Of a stretch of DNA of 64,000 nucleotides, positions 20,578 through 34,265 are shown piece after piece. Within the stretch, counting starts at the first letter, position 1; each line of letters begins with the position of its first letter. The position numbers and the translations under genes were made by a program. The stretch lies in assembly GCA_029817715.1 (NCBI GenBank), contig JARUPY010000474.1:3162001-3226000 (forward strand). Reading direction: 5' to 3'. The notes under the pieces are model-generated. The model was given only the letters and a program-made list of their open reading frames with translations, was not told where the DNA came from and did no database searches. The stretch is from Melastoma dodecandrum (Eukaryota; Streptophyta; Magnoliopsida; Myrtales; Melastomataceae).

Positions 20578-23500
20578 ATGGATAACGGCGACGTTGATGG
20601 GGTTGTGGACGAAGAGTACCATCAGCAGGGCCGGAGGAAATACCGGCCTGTGGTTGCTAACGACAGCGCCGTCGTCGAGATGTCTTCCATCGACCCTGGA
20701 TCTTCTTATCCTTCCTCTTCCTCCTCCGCGGCGCCTCCTCCTCCTCCTCTCAGGTAACAATCGTCGTCCCCCCGATTCATGACTCGCGGCCGGTTGAGAT
20801 TCTTCGCATGTGGTTTCGGCGGCGGGGTGACGGTTGACGATGGCCTGACTTTTTCTTACCGGAGGTTGATTTTTCTTTTTTTGAATTGGTTTCTTTGTTA
20901 GATCTCGTTTGCTTTACTTGTTCGAGGTAGTTGGTGGGGAATCGTCGTGGTTCGGGTTTTACTGTAGTAAGTGATGACGCCGTAGATCCGATACTGTGTT
21001 GAAGTATCCGCCTGTGCCTTTTGAGGTCTTTCTTGTCATGCAAGAGGTTTCGCGAATTCCGTGAATCTGTGGATGGGAGGATGTAGTATTACCCCATTGG
21101 CATTGCATGGTTTGCAGCAGCTGGACGTTCTTCACTTCCGACCAATCAGGATGGAGCTTCTTCTCGTGTGGCATTTCAATGCATATTTGTTGTATTACAG
21201 TATTGTTTTCACTTTGTGAATTTCTCCATTCGCTGCTAGAAGAGTTCTTGTTCGTTTCTGTGGAGATGGAAGAATGGCATCTGCCTTATTTATCGTGTCC
21301 ATATTTGCTGGTTCCAATATTTTAATCAATATATCAAGCCTTCATGTCTTTACTTAATCCCCCAGTTTTGGACTTCCATCATAATTTTTTTTGTACCTTC
21401 TCGGACAATTGTGGGAATGAGATTTTCTGACAGGAATATCAAGGTGGGTCAACATGCAAATGGGGTTGATCTGGAGGAAGGGACATCCCCTGCTCATCCA
21501 ACTGCAAATGGCCCTGAGAAAGAATCTAGATTGGAACTATTCGGTTTTGATTCCCTTGTGAACATTCTTGGTCTTAAGAGGTATGAGGTATATATACTTT
21601 TTTTATTTTCAAATGGACACCCTTGTTTATTTTCTCTTTTAGTTTTACGGCAGACTAAAAGCAGGTTTTTGACTAGACACCATAGCTGGTGATATTTCAT
21701 CTCCTTTGGGAAGGTTCTTAATCCTATAACGTGTTAGATTAACTTTCTTGGTTATATTTGCTTTTCCAGTATGACAGGTGAGCAAATAGCAGCACCTTCA
21801 AGTCCAAGAGACGGGGAAGATGTTTCCATCACTTCGGGTCACCGGAAGGCATGCTGTTTGTTCATTTCCTCCATAATAACTGATATGGAATTTTCACTCC
21901 TGTTGCTATATTCAGTTGTTCCGCAAAATCATTGTGTGCTACTATTGTCTAGAACAGACTGCTGGTCTGTTGGACTTGAATAAAATTGATCTTGGGATGC
22001 TATTGCTTTTCCATTTCCGTGGTTACTATTTAAGTGGCGAAAGAATCCCTATCTGGTTTATCTTTTGAATTTCTGAGGTGGCAGAGCAGGATAGAATACA
22101 TTAGTGGCCTAATTTTGTCGCACATTATCAGACATAATCTTGGTCTAGAGATCCCTCATTTACCTGACAGTGTCTGTCAGCCACTTTAACATACTGCATA
22201 TGACAAGGAGGGTGAGCTTGAATGCTCCAACTTCCTCAGGTTCGTTAGAGTGAGAATTTTATAAGGCACTTGCTGCTTAGCAGGAGCTAGATAATTTAGT
22301 CCAGCATCGTCCTTTATCTAATGACTTAATAATACTCGCTGAAACTCCCTGCCTTCCTGATATGATTCTTTTTTCATTGTTTGATGTAGATGGAAGAGCT
22401 CAAACTTGGGACTATGATGGGTGTATTTGTCCCTTGCTTGCAAAATATTCTTGGAATTATTTACTACATCCGTTTTTCTTGGTAATTATCTTGTGATAAT
22501 TTGGCTATCTGTTAATTTAGTGCAGTTTGCATGGACAATACCTTGTTGTCAATTCCTTAACCTTAGGCTGTATTCTTATGGGCTCGAGTATATGCAGGAT
22601 TGTTGGTATGGGTGGCATTGGTGGGTCACTGTTACTGGTATCATTTTGTGGCTTGTGTACCTTCTTGACGTCAATTTCTCTCAGTGCAATTGCAACAAAT
22701 GGGGCCATGAAGGTATACCCTTTCCCTTCATCATGTTAGTTTTTTTGGACAATTGAAGATTTTTTCTTTGGTAAATTGTTTGTTTAAAATTCTTTTACGG
22801 GGTAGTGGTCAAATTTCAGACCACAGGGAAGTGAATTATTCTCCGAGTTTCTAATTCCCTGATTAGCTAAGGTTTCGTTTGGGTCAAATGCCTAAATTCA
22901 TCCTCCATGGAGACGTCGACTTTTGAGTTCATGAATATTTTATCTCTGTTACTATTTGATGAGTTATTTATGGGCTCATAAAATAGGGTGGGGGGCCATA
23001 CTATTTAATCGGTCGTGCCCTTGGTCCTGAGGTTGGTGTGAGCATTGGCCTATGCTTTTTCCTTGGGAATGCTGTTGCGGGAGCTTTGTAAGTAACCTCG
23101 AACTGATATAGTTGCTTTACCTTGAATTAAATATTTTCCAAAGTTATTATGGAAATGTCCCTCGGAGTAGGCTTGCCAATTGCCTCAACTACTTATCTTG
23201 TCCTTCCTGTGGTTTTAGGTATGTTTTGGGAGCGGTGGAAACCTTTTTGAAAGCTGTGCCAGCTGCTGGTATTTTCAGAGGTAGTGATCTTTGATGGTCA
23301 TCATTATGTGTTTAATGGTTACTTCTGATCAATTCTTTGCTTTTGAATTTTGGAGTATAAGATTGTCTCCCTGCTTACTGATTATAGTTTTATGAACTTC
23401 AGAGACTGTCACCAGAGTCAATGGCACGGATATTACCTCTATAGAGAGTCCCAGCTCCCATGATTTGCAGATATATGGAATTGTTGTGACCATTGTCTTG

Positions 23501-26500
23501 TGCTTCATAGTCTTTGGTGGGGTCAAAATGATCAATCGTGTTGCACCTGCATTCCTCATACCAGTCTTACTTTCTATATTCTGCATCTTTGTTGGGATTA
23601 CATTGGCAAGGATGGACAAACCTACAGGTTCGTTCTAGCCCTCCCTTCTCTTAATTTAAATGTTATTTAGAATATAATTCTGTAAAGATTTCTGATAATT
23701 TTGATGCTAATTTTTGTTTTCATTTTCTTAAATGTAGGATACATTTGTATTAGTTTGCTTTGTATTTGATCGTCAACTTTGTAGGGCTTAGGATTGTTTC
23801 TCAGCATATGTATATTTTTAAATCTAGGTCACATGTACTGGATAATCAGAAGCAGAGAAATGACATAAATTTCTATTTCTTCGTACAGAGGGAATCACGG
23901 GATTGAGATTGAGTACCTTTAGAGATAACTGGGGCTCTGCTTACCAAAGTACTAATAATGCTGGCATTCCTGATCCTGATGGTAAAGTGCAATGGAATTT
24001 CAAGTAAGGCTTCTTCACACAATTTTTCTTGTTTCGTTCTGTTTCTTAGCGAATGAATATATTTTGTATATTTTATTATGTCAAGAGGCATGAGTTGTCA
24101 AAGTTCAGTGTTTTGTTGGCCTTTTGATTGTAGAGAATGGATTGGTTTAGTAAAGAACAGATTGAAGGAGCAATTTATTGCCATGGTGTAATTGTCGCCA
24201 GATCATGATGATTTTATGTTTATTAGCAATTCCTTTTTGTGAGGATGCGGTGCTTTGTAAAGTATGGACAGAAAAAATTAAGATTGTGGAAATGAGAAGT
24301 GTAGGAATATTAGACGATTGCTTATTAAGATTCTAGAGGAGCAATAGTTATTTCCTTCTTTTGGTTGTACTTCCTTCTGAATCAATATGTTTGGAATGGC
24401 TTTCTTCTGCCGGTTGTCCTGATGTGGATTTTCATGTTGTCCATTGGTGAAGAAACTAAAAGTGGTATGTCCTGATCTGATCAGTAACTGTTCATCTTTT
24501 CAACAGTGCTTTGGTTGGTTTGTTTTTTCCTGCTGTCACTGGGATAATGGCCGGTTCAAATAGATCAGCTTCCCTGAAGGATACCCAGCAATCGATACCA
24601 GTTGGAACACTTTCTGCAACCCTTGCAACAACTGCCCTATATCTAATCTCGGTTCTGTTTTTTGGAGCTCTGGCAACTAGGGAGAAATTGTTGACAGACA
24701 GGTACAAATAAATAAACGCTTCCTACAATTCATTCCTAGCTTCTGCTTCTGCTTTTTTTCTTCTTTCAGCGACCTTTGCTTCACTGCAAGATTTGTAGTG
24801 AAGCTCACAAATAGTTTTTTGCATGGCAAGTGCTTAATCAGAAAAAAAGTAGTTACAAAATCATGGAACAAGTCGAGGGTAAAAGCACCCGTTGCTGAGT
24901 TAGAAATCGTTTGAATCAGAGAATTAATGGACTGTTGTGAGTAGAGTGCTGTGATTATTCCTTTACGAAGCGTGCACTAAAGAATAGTGATTGCTTTGAA
25001 TGTCTTTGGAGTTATGAACCTCTATTTTACTGCTCTAGACTAGGCATACCACATGGAAGGGAAAGATCTATTGCTATAGCCTTCTCTCTTACGGGTTCTC
25101 CTGACTGAACTTGCATGCAAAAATTACAAGAACAATTTCTTCTCATTTTGTTGTACAGGCTGCTCACAGCTACAGTTGCTTGGCCTCTCCCAGCAATTGT
25201 ATACATAGGGATTATCCTTTCAACTTTAGGAGCAGCTCTTCAAAGTCTAACGGGTGCACCACGACTTCTTGCAGCCATAGCAAATGATGACATCCTTCCG
25301 ATTCTAAAGTACTTTAGGGTTGCCGAAGGGAATGAGCCACATATAGCCACACTTTTCACTGCTCTGCTCTGCGTAGGCTGTGTCATTATTGGCAATCTTG
25401 ATCTCATCACTCCCACCATAACCATGTTCTTCCTGCTGTGCTATGCTGGGGTGAACTTGTCTTGCTTCCTACTGGATCTTCTAGATGCACCCAGTTGGCG
25501 ACCTCGGTGGAAATTTCACCACTGGAGCCTCTCCTTACTTGGGGCTTCACTTTGTATAGGTATCTGCACTATTAAAGATGAAAATATCGTTACCTCTGTC
25601 TGTCATCTTGTGGTCTAGGAATATGGCCTATGGAATAATTTTGGTGTCTGACGTCATTCCCTATAAAATTAATTTACTGTGATGGGTTGTCAGCGTTCCA
25701 TGTTTCCAATGGGTGTTTAATCAAACTTTCTATAGCATAATGCTTCAAGGAAAAATGCCAGTTGATATGGGTAGATTGGTTGTCACTATTTCTTTATTAA
25801 TATAACACGTTAATGAAATCTGCTCTGATATGGGCCCTCTTCTGTTTTGTGCAGTGATAATGTTCCTGATTTCCTGGTCATTTACTGTGGTATCCCTGGC
25901 CCTTGCAAGTCTCATATATTATTATGTGAGTGTTAAAGGGAAGGCCGGGGACTGGGGTGATGGTTTCAAGAGTGCTTATTTTCAGCTAGCTCTGCGCAGT
26001 CTTCGCTCCTTGGGAGGTGTGTTCTCATATCCCAGCTTAAAGAAACATCAGCTTTTAACACAATCTGGACTGCTTTGTTGATAATTCACTATTAAACTAT
26101 TTTGGCTGTGTAAATGGTAGTGGCATAACTATTTGGTTTCCCTTGTGACAACAGTTTAGCTGTGGGCATGCAGATGTATTGTTCTTACTCGGCGCATGGA
26201 TCCCTCGACTTTTTAGGTGAACCACGCGTCTTTACTTGATCGGTTTTCGTTGTTTTGCAGCAAGCCAAGTGCACCCAAAGAACTGGTATCCTATTCCGCT
26301 GATATTTTGCCGGCCTTGGGGGAAGTTGCCAGAGAATGTTCCCTGCCATCCGAAACTGGCTGACTTTGCAAATTGCATGAAGAAGAAAGGGAGGGGAATG
26401 TCCATTTTCGTCTCGATTTTGGACGGGGATTATCATGAATGTGCGGAAGATGCAAAGGCTGCCTGCAAGCAGCTTGACACTTATATCGACTACAAGAACT

Positions 26501-27348
26501 GTGAAGGCGTGGCAGAGATTGTCGTTGCCCCAAGCATGTCAGAAGGCTTTCGCGGTATTGTTCAGACGATGGGCCTCGGCAATCTGAAACCCAATATTGT
26601 TGTCATGCGATACCCGGAGATCTGGCGACGTGAAAACTTGACAGAAATTCCTGCAACCTTCGTGGGAATAATAAATGACTGTATCGTGGCAAACAAGGCA
26701 GTTGTGATTGTCAAGGGTCTCGATGAGTGGCCTAACGAGTATCAGAGGCAGTATGGCACGATTGACTTGTACTGGATCGTGAGGGATGGTGGTCTAATGC
26801 TGCTGCTCTCTCAGCTGCTCCTAACCAAGGAGAGCTTCGAGAGTTGCAAGATCCAGGTGTTCTGCATAGCGGAGGAAGATTCCGATGCCGAAGGGCTGAA
26901 AGCCGATGTGAAGAAGTTCCTCTATGATCTCCGGATGCAGGCAGAAGTGATCGTTATAACGATGAAATCATGGGATGTGGTCGAGAACAGGGCCCAGCAT
27001 GAGGAATCACTTGAGGCGTTCACGGCCGCTCAGAAGCGGATCACAGATTACTTGTCGGGCATGAAGGAGGCGGCCAAGAGGGAAGGGACGCAATTGATGG
27101 CTGATGGGAAGCCCGTGGTCGTGAACGAGCAGCAGGTGGAGAAGTTCCTTTACACAACCTTGAAGCTGAACTCCACGATACTCAGGTATTCGAGGATGGC
27201 AGCTGTGGTGCTGGTGAGCCTGCCACCGCCTCCGTTAAACCATCCGGCCTACTTCTACATGGAGTACATGGACCTCCTGGTTGAGAATGTGCCGAGGCTG
27301 CTGATGGTGAGAGGATACCGCCGCGACGTGGTGACTCTGTTCACATAG
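20578..27348 (+). CDS. CCC1: Cation-chloride cotransporter CCC1
   Basis: This encodes a 12-span Na-K-Cl cotransporter that in plants acts in the trans-Golgi/early endosome and affects ion homeostasis. Thirteen exons: 20578-20753, 21434-21580, 21770-21848, 22390-22481, 22598-22712, 22987-23087, 23219-23280, 23403-23627, 23889-24003, 24507-24701, 25159-25559, 25855-26016 and 26261-27348. They sum to 2958 nt (985 aa; Arabidopsis 975). The N-terminal [20 protein letters not shown] is diagnostic. Membrane segments carry [46 protein letters not shown] and [17 protein letters not shown]. The long cytosolic C-terminus ([20 protein letters not shown] to RDVVTLFT) is nearly identical to relatives. The donor of intron 3 is GC, not GT (21849-21850). 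No frame is broken. Confidence 0.96.
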
Positions 27349-28066
27349 GCAGCAGCAGCCCATGTAAGTATTAGGACTCCCTTCTCTGTTTCTCCTTTTA
27401 ACTTTGCTAGTTGTTTCCTAGTTACATCGACAAAAAGGTGGTGTTTTTGTCCATAATATCCACATCGATCCACCCATTTTCCCTACAGATATCAGCGGTG
27501 GGTGTTTTGAGAAAAAATGTAACTGTTCATTCATTGTTGTTTTCTTTTTGTAGTAAACCTTCAGAGAAAACCTTTATTTAAGAAATTTCGGAAATGGGTG
27601 TCATGTTTTCACGAAAACCGCTGATCAGGAACAAAGCTTCCGAATAGGGAAAACGATAACCAAACGAGACCAACCAACTCCGAAGAGCGAGCGACCTCAA
27701 CTTGTCAAGAATCATCACCGAGAAGGAAAAAAAGAAGTGGTTCTTGGGGGATTTTCGCAGGAGTGGACAAAAAGGAGGGGTGTCAACATCTTTTGCCTTT
27801 TCATCTTGAGGGCTCTATCCCCAATTCTCTATTACGTCATGGGATTGACTCTCGTCTTGGCCTCTCCCTCTCAGCTGATCAATCATGGTAAGTAAATAGC
27901 AAAACAGAACACATAATGGGATCTCACGAGATCCTAAACATGCCATTAGGGGCAAAATATATCCCAACTTTCTTCTAAGCCAGATGGATAGGACAATTCC
28001 CTGTTGGTCGGTTGTGTGCTCGGGCGAGAATGAGAATCTTAATATAGGTCAACTAACCAGCGTCGT
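27349..28066. other. Intergenic region between convergent CCC1 and DRT111
   Basis: This holds the two 3' UTRs. I see no further gene. Short T-rich and A-rich stretches could serve as polyadenylation signals. Confidence 0.5.
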
Positions 28067-30045
28067 TCAGAAACCCGGGATTTCACCTGGCAAAGGAGCC
28101 AGGTCATTCTTTCCGAATCTGTCCTTGTCGTAAAAGGTTGCGTGGACCACTCGCCCCCCGAAGAACCGGCCATCAAGATCCACCAATGCTTTAGTCGTTT
28201 CCTCAGATCTCTCGAACTGGACGAATATTCTGACTGCTTCGTCGGCCGGGAAGTTAGGTTCGGTTATCTCAAAGATCAACACCCTGGTGACCTTCCCATA
28301 CTTGGTGCATTCTGAACCGACTTCCTCCTCGAGTTCATCATCTACCTCACCCGGGCCAACCTATAAATCATTGCCGAGATATTCAGCATGAAAATGTCAA
28401 AGGCAGAAAGTGGGAAAGCAGCAGTCCAGCAAACCATGAAGCAAAGCTAAAAATATTTGCCAGAATGGATTTGAAGTCTATCATCAAATGTCCTGGCATT
28501 GATATGGGACCAACAATAACAATGTCCTTATCTGGCTACCTAGAGTCGGCCATATGCAAACTACTCCTTAATTCCATATTCCATGTATCTTAAACCAAAG
28601 CATGTTGTATATCCCGCAGAGTACCAGTTATCAGAAAGGGGGATAAGAGATGTGATCATAAGATAGAAGGCCAGCGGCTGAAACAAGCATCGTGAGAACA
28701 TTGCTTAGGCTTCTACACAACCCTACCCAACATAAAGTAGCCGATAATGGATTGGTGGATCTAGATGCCAACACACACTAAGGAAACTAGAAATTTACAC
28801 CCAGTATGAAAGCCATTCAAAATCATTATGGTTCTATCTACACCGCATTAGCAGCTAAATCAGTAAAGTATCATTGATTCCCAACTCCAGGCTACTAGTG
28901 TTGCAGCTTCAATCCATCAGGCCTTAATCAATCAAAATCACACTCCGGTTCTTCTTTTTGGCCATTAAAAGTTGCGATTCCCATGAAAACACCAAGTCCC
29001 AGGCCTATTTTTCAGGACCATCATTCAGGGTTAATATGGAAGATCTTATACAGACTTCCCAATTACAACTACAGCAACTTGGACACACACACTCCACGAA
29101 TCAAAATGCGATAATCCAGATGATAAAGTCATGACCACGCACCATATTCCTGAGAAGCAAAACTCTCGTCGGTGGCCCGTTGAAGTTGACACTCTTCACC
29201 TTCTTCTCGCCCTTCGTCTCGCTCGCGTTGACAATTACGCCTGCCCTTCGATTAGTCTTCTTAGCCATCAGCGGAGTCGTCATCCCCTGCTCCTGCTTCC
29301 CCAAACCCTGCCCCTCCTTCCATCCCATCTTCGCCATCATCCTCTGAGCCGCCGTCATGTGCCCACCTGCCCCCACACCCAACCCCACAGTCTCGGACTT
29401 CCCAACACAAAAACCCCCAGACTCCCCCTCTTCGTCCGCACCACTACCCTCACCAATCACCTGGCTACTCTCAGGAGGCGAAGGAGACCTTGGGGCACGG
29501 CCTCCGCCACCACTCATCGCTGCACGTCGCTTCCACGCCTCCTCTCCAGAGATGCCACGATCTCGGTCGCGGTCCTGATCCCGATCATCCCTCTGCGATC
29601 GCCACAGCTCCTGCTCCTCCTCCTCGATCCGCCGCCGCTCAAGCTCCTTCAATCGTTCTGCCTCAGCAGCCTTCCGACGGCGCTCTCGGCAGAAATCCTC
29701 ATAGTCATTAGGGCGCGCGGGATCATACTCATCCCCTATAGTGGACGTTACTGCGACCAGGTTCGCAGGCGGAGCGACGACGGCATCAGGAGACGGCGGC
29801 CGTGGCAGAACGGGAGCTGGTGCAGGGGCAGACGAGGGCTTTGGAGGGATGGATTTGGGTTTAAGGAGGGTTTGGGGAGCGAAGACGGAAGAAGGCTTGC
29901 GGAGGGTGGGAGGCGCGAACTTGGCGGCGGTTGACCAGACGGAGGTGGCTGTGGAAGTAGATGAGGCGGCTGCGGTGGAGGAGGAGGAATTCTTGGGGTC
30001 ATCGGAGGAAGGAGGGGGGAGGTCACCGTACAACCCGCCCAGCAT
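28067..30045 (-). CDS. DRT111: Splicing factor DRT111/SFPS (G-patch and RRM; SPF45-like)
   Basis: Two exons, 30045-29143 and 28360-28067, give 398 aa (Arabidopsis 387). The start MLGGLYGDLPPP is conserved. A Ser/Pro/Ala-rich low-complexity region follows, then a charged helix (EYDPARPNDYEDFCRERRRK) with an RDD-rich stretch. A G-patch comes next (AAQRMMAKMGWKEGQGLGKQ). A C-terminal RRM of the UHM type begins at TRVLLLRNMV and ends with ATFYDKDRFGKNDLAP. The intron 28361-29142 interrupts the RRM after RNM. The protein belongs to the 45-kDa splicing-factor family that acts at 3' splice sites. In Arabidopsis it is linked to DNA-damage tolerance and phytochrome-dependent splicing. Confidence 0.95.
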
Positions 30046-31417
30046 TGGTGGTGGCTGCCGTCGACGGCCGGGTAGGAATGATCAGAGAAAATTAGGGCAC
30101 TGATCCGATGCTCGGCGGCCGGACAAACAAAACAAATATTATTAATCAGGGAGGTGAAACGAAAGTGATTTAGCTTAATGGCGTGATTAGCAAAGAGATT
30201 AAAGATGGGAGGGGTCGATAATTATGACATTATACAATTAGCAGAATGTGCCTAGAAATAATCAAGTCAGTCATTATTTAAGCGAAGCCCAAGGATTAAA
30301 ACTCCGTTCATGATCAGATAAGATGATGGGAGTGTCGAGCAGATGGGGACCGACCGACTACTTCGGCCAGCCGTGTAACAGCATGGAGTCGTCTCCATCC
30401 CATCCCGTCCCCACCCAGCCGACGCGGTTCACTGGTTCTGCTCATTGTGGTTCCCTCTATCGCACGCTGCAGCAATAACAAGTGTTGCAGCTTCTTGCGA
30501 ACACAGCTGATGATCAGCAGATGATCGAGTAGTAACCGAAGAATACCATAAAAAGGGGGGCTTGCGAATTTCTCGATCGCGGTTCCTCTTCAATCCCATG
30601 CCACGGGGAAGGGACTCACTTGCACTGCTTTAGAGCGCTCCTTATCAAACAAGGTCCTATGCCATCATAAGCAGGGATGCATCAGATCCGGAGCATCAAA
30701 ACGAGAGTTTGAGAGAGGGGGGGGGGGGACATGAGATCAGCTAGGCAAACCATCGCGAGCTGCACCGCCAGATTAGGCTGCCGGACATATACACGAGACT
30801 ATGGTCCCATCTAAAGATGGCTGTCTGTCTGGAAGATTGGGAAATGGCTTATGATGATCAGGTGGCATCGTCTTAACGTAAGAGGAAGAAATACAAATCA
30901 AGCGACGCGAAACTAAGAGGCTTTATTATTATTAAAACGGGAACTGTTTGATTGTACGAGTAGTTTTAAAATCCAATCCAGGCCCAAACCTCCCAAGAAA
31001 AATGGGCCGAGGGGGAAGAGCCATGCCTAACTATTGGGTTTAGGGTTCATCTGTCTGTCCCTTACGTGGACTAAGCCAGTCAAAAGACCCATTACCAAAC
31101 TTAATATGATTTTCACGGACACCAAAAATCAATAGAGTTGATAATCAATTTGGCTTGAATTAATGGAGGCTTGTTTTCACCCCTAATTGCAATGCCCCCA
31201 AGAAATAAAAAGAGTGAGTGAGAGTCCTTTTCATATCGTCATCTACAACGTCACCCAGACTCCCCTCCCCCACTCTATTGGTTTGATCTTCTTAAATAGC
31301 ACGGAACCAGATCTCTCTTCTCCTGTCAACTCCTCCTCCTCCTCCTTTCGCATTCCCCTGTCATCCCTCCCACATGTTATTTTACTCCCCTCGTTGAATT
31401 TCTAGCCCCGCAATCTG
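30046..31417. other. Divergent intergenic/promoter region between DRT111 and RFNR
   Basis: No coding frame here looks real. The two flanking genes diverge, so both promoters lie within. A G run of about 12-13 bases occurs near 30718-30729. CT-rich sequence at about 31310-31370 is consistent with the RFNR 5' leader. Confidence 0.5.
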
Positions 31418-33445
31418 ATGGCCCACTGTGGCGTTTCTCAGGTCTGCTTTCTTTTCGATCCGATATCTGGGTTCTGTTTGTTTTCCGATTCCCCAACTTG
31501 GGTAGGGAACAAGTGATTTTGAGGTTGTGTTAATTCTGATTGCGGAGGGTGCTTTTATTTTTCAGATGTCCGTTGCTATTGGCGTTGGAGTTGATCCTTT
31601 TGTCAGGGAATCGGGGTTTATGGTTGGTTCCTCCGCTTTTTGCATCAAACTGTATTCCTAATCCATGCTATAGACGAATCAGTGGTATGGGCGATTTATC
31701 TTGCGACTCCTCGCTTGGTCATACTCATGCGGATTCACGCCCGATGATCGTTGTTTCTGTCGTTTAGTATTTCTGAGTATGATTCGAGTGGCAAATGACG
31801 GCTACGGTCTGTAAGCATATGTATAAAGTGGGAACTGCATGTGATGGGCTTGAACGGGAATTGAATTCAAAACTGTTTATCTTACCAGAGGTTTTAACTG
31901 GTTCGCAATATTGTGGTTCTCTTTGGTCAATTTTGAAGTTTCTCTGGATGTGTCAAGCCTTTCTCTGGGATAAGTCCTTGAAGGTGGTTGCATGTGTCTA
32001 ATTGCAGACACACAGTGTCAATCTACGTGGTACAATATGGGCTCCAGTCTTGTCTTTGGACTCAAAGGTCCCACGTGTGAGATCAAAGAACAAGTTCGCC
32101 ATTCGCATGTCGGTCCAACAAGCAATCTCGCAGAAGGTTGCGGTATCTCCACTGGCGCTTGAGAAAGCCAAGGAACCCCCACTGAATCTGTTCAAGCCAA
32201 AGGAACCATACACAGCCACCATTGTTTCGGTCGATAGGCTTGTAGGTCCAAATGCGCCTGGGGAGGTCTGCCACATTGTGATTGACCATGGCGGCATTGT
32301 TCCATACTGGGAAGGACAAAGCTATGGTGTCATTCCACCTGTAAGTTGCAACTTGTCTGGTCTTCCCTGCCAACTTGCAGATTTTATATACTGGGAAGGA
32401 CAAAGCTTTGGATGCTAACGAATTCTTGTTGTCATCAAGTAGGAGAGATTTAATTCTTACAACTTGTCGCAATTCTGTCGGATCACCAATCATTTTAGGT
32501 GCATGCATCGGTACCTTGCTTATGTAGATTTGATCTGATAATGGCATCTCATATTGGCTGTGGTATCCTATCTTTCTTGATTCTTGCAAAACTCTCCCTG
32601 TCGCACAATATGGCATCTTATATTATCCTGCCGAACCACAGGGGGAAAATCCAAAAAAACCAGGGAATCCTCACAATGTTCGCCTCTACTCGATTGCATC
32701 AACCCGGTATGGAGACTATTTTGATGGCAGAACTGCTAGCTTGTGTGTCCGGCGAGCACTATACTTTGATCCAGAAAATGGAAAAGAGGATCCTTCTAAA
32801 GCTGGCGTATGCAGCAATTTCCTCTGCAATGCAAAGCCTGGAGATAAAGTACAGATCACAGGTAACTCTTGGTAAATCCTTGACATTATATTTCACGGTG
32901 AGCAGACTGCTCGTGGAGATCCTAATGCCACTTACATCCATCCAGGCCCTTCTGGAAAGATAATGCTTTTGCCAGAGGAAGATCCTAATGCCACTCACAT
33001 TATGATCGCCACTGGTACTGGCATTGCCCCATTTAGGGGCTACCTTCGCCGCATGTTCTTGGAGTCTGTGCCGAACTATAAATCCGGAGGCCTAGCTTGG
33101 CTTTTCCTTGGTGTCGCCAACTCAGACAGCCTGCTCTACGACAACGAGTTCAACAAGTACCTCCAAGACTATCCAGATAACTTCCGGTATGACAAGGCGC
33201 TCAGTAGAGAACAAAACAACAAGAGAGGAGGAAAGATGTACGTCCAGGATAAGATTGAGGAATACAGCGACGAGATATTCAGACTGCTGGACGGCGGGGC
33301 ACATATATACTTCTGCGGGTTGAAAGGGATGATACCGGGGATCCAAGAAACACTGAAGAGGGTCGCATTGGAGAGAGGAGAAAACTGGGATGAAATGCTG
33401 TCACGGCTCAAGAAGAACAAGCAGTGGCATGTGGAAGTCTATTAG
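31418..33445 (+). CDS. RFNR2: Root-type (non-photosynthetic) ferredoxin-NADP+ reductase
   Basis: This encodes plastidial root-type FNR, a FAD enzyme that passes electrons from NADPH to ferredoxin in non-green plastids. Exons: 31418-31441, 31566-31651, 32016-32340, 32642-32861 and 32946-33445, giving 384 aa. Residues 1 to about 65 are a plastid transit region. The mature part has [16 protein letters not shown], the FAD-binding [20 protein letters not shown]-binding [18 protein letters not shown], and the C-terminal [13 protein letters not shown] and HVEVY end. The exon 2/3 junction is my weakest point. I used CT/GTATTC as donor and the AG at 32015 as acceptor because they keep frame. I cannot separate RFNR1 from RFNR2 by sequence; the symbol rests on the neighbouring genes. 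Confidence 0.9.
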
Positions 33446-34265
33446 CATAATCTCCGACCAACGAGGCTCGATTAGGGTAAAATCCTAATAATGGCCCAGT
33501 GCATTGTGGAATGTTGTTGCTTGGGTTGAGACGATGCGATTCGAAATCGGCCGCCTATGCCGCCTTCATCCGTGTTATAAACAGTAGCCGGGTGTTTGTC
33601 ATAAAACCATGTTGCTTTTCTAGGCATACAACAATCCAGACGGAGAAGTGTAGAACCGAGGTCTGATAATTATATTACATGGCGCCAATTGGCAGAGTCC
33701 ACCCGGACAAGGACAGCGCGCCTCTGTCTTGTTTTACAGCAACTTATTATGGACGACGCCATGCTGTCATATGTCTTTCTTTTTGGTCTGAAGCTCTGCG
33801 TTGTCTTGAACGATGTCGTCCAATCCCCGATTAGATGTTCTTCCGACAGTTCAAACGAGGGAAATATTCAGATTTGGGAACAGAGAGAAAAAGACGCCAT
33901 TTTTATCCCTCCCACAAAAGATAAAGGCCTCTCTTTCCTTCTCTATTTTTCTCTTCTCCTCTCTGCGTCTTCCGTCGTATGATCACCTGGTAATTGTTTG
34001 TTTCGATGAATTTGTTCGACTCGGTTTCCCTTTAGATTGATGATGTGCTGGATTGTGTTTTGAAAATGGTGATCTCTTTTCCCAAGTTGATGCTCTGATC
34101 GTTAAATGTGTTTTGGTTTATTTGTCGTGGGTGTGATTCATTCGCCTTCGTCCTGTGGAGATTTTTCGTGATCGAATTCTGACGGTTTCTCGATTTTTTT
34201 GGCGAAGCTTGAAGTTTCTTTGGGAGATCCTAGCGTTTGGATGATCGAAGGAGTGGTGTGGCACG
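33446..34265. other. RFNR 3' UTR and AGD12 promoter/leader
   Basis: No separate gene is visible. Pyrimidine-rich sequence at about 33930-33980 resembles a 5' leader, and a donor-like CTG/GTAATT near 33990 may start a leader intron of the downstream gene. Confidence 0.45.

Noticed and set aside
29131..29934. Long plus-strand frame of 267 codons
   Set aside because: It is antisense to exon 1 of DRT111 and its composition only mirrors the GC-rich low-complexity part of that gene.
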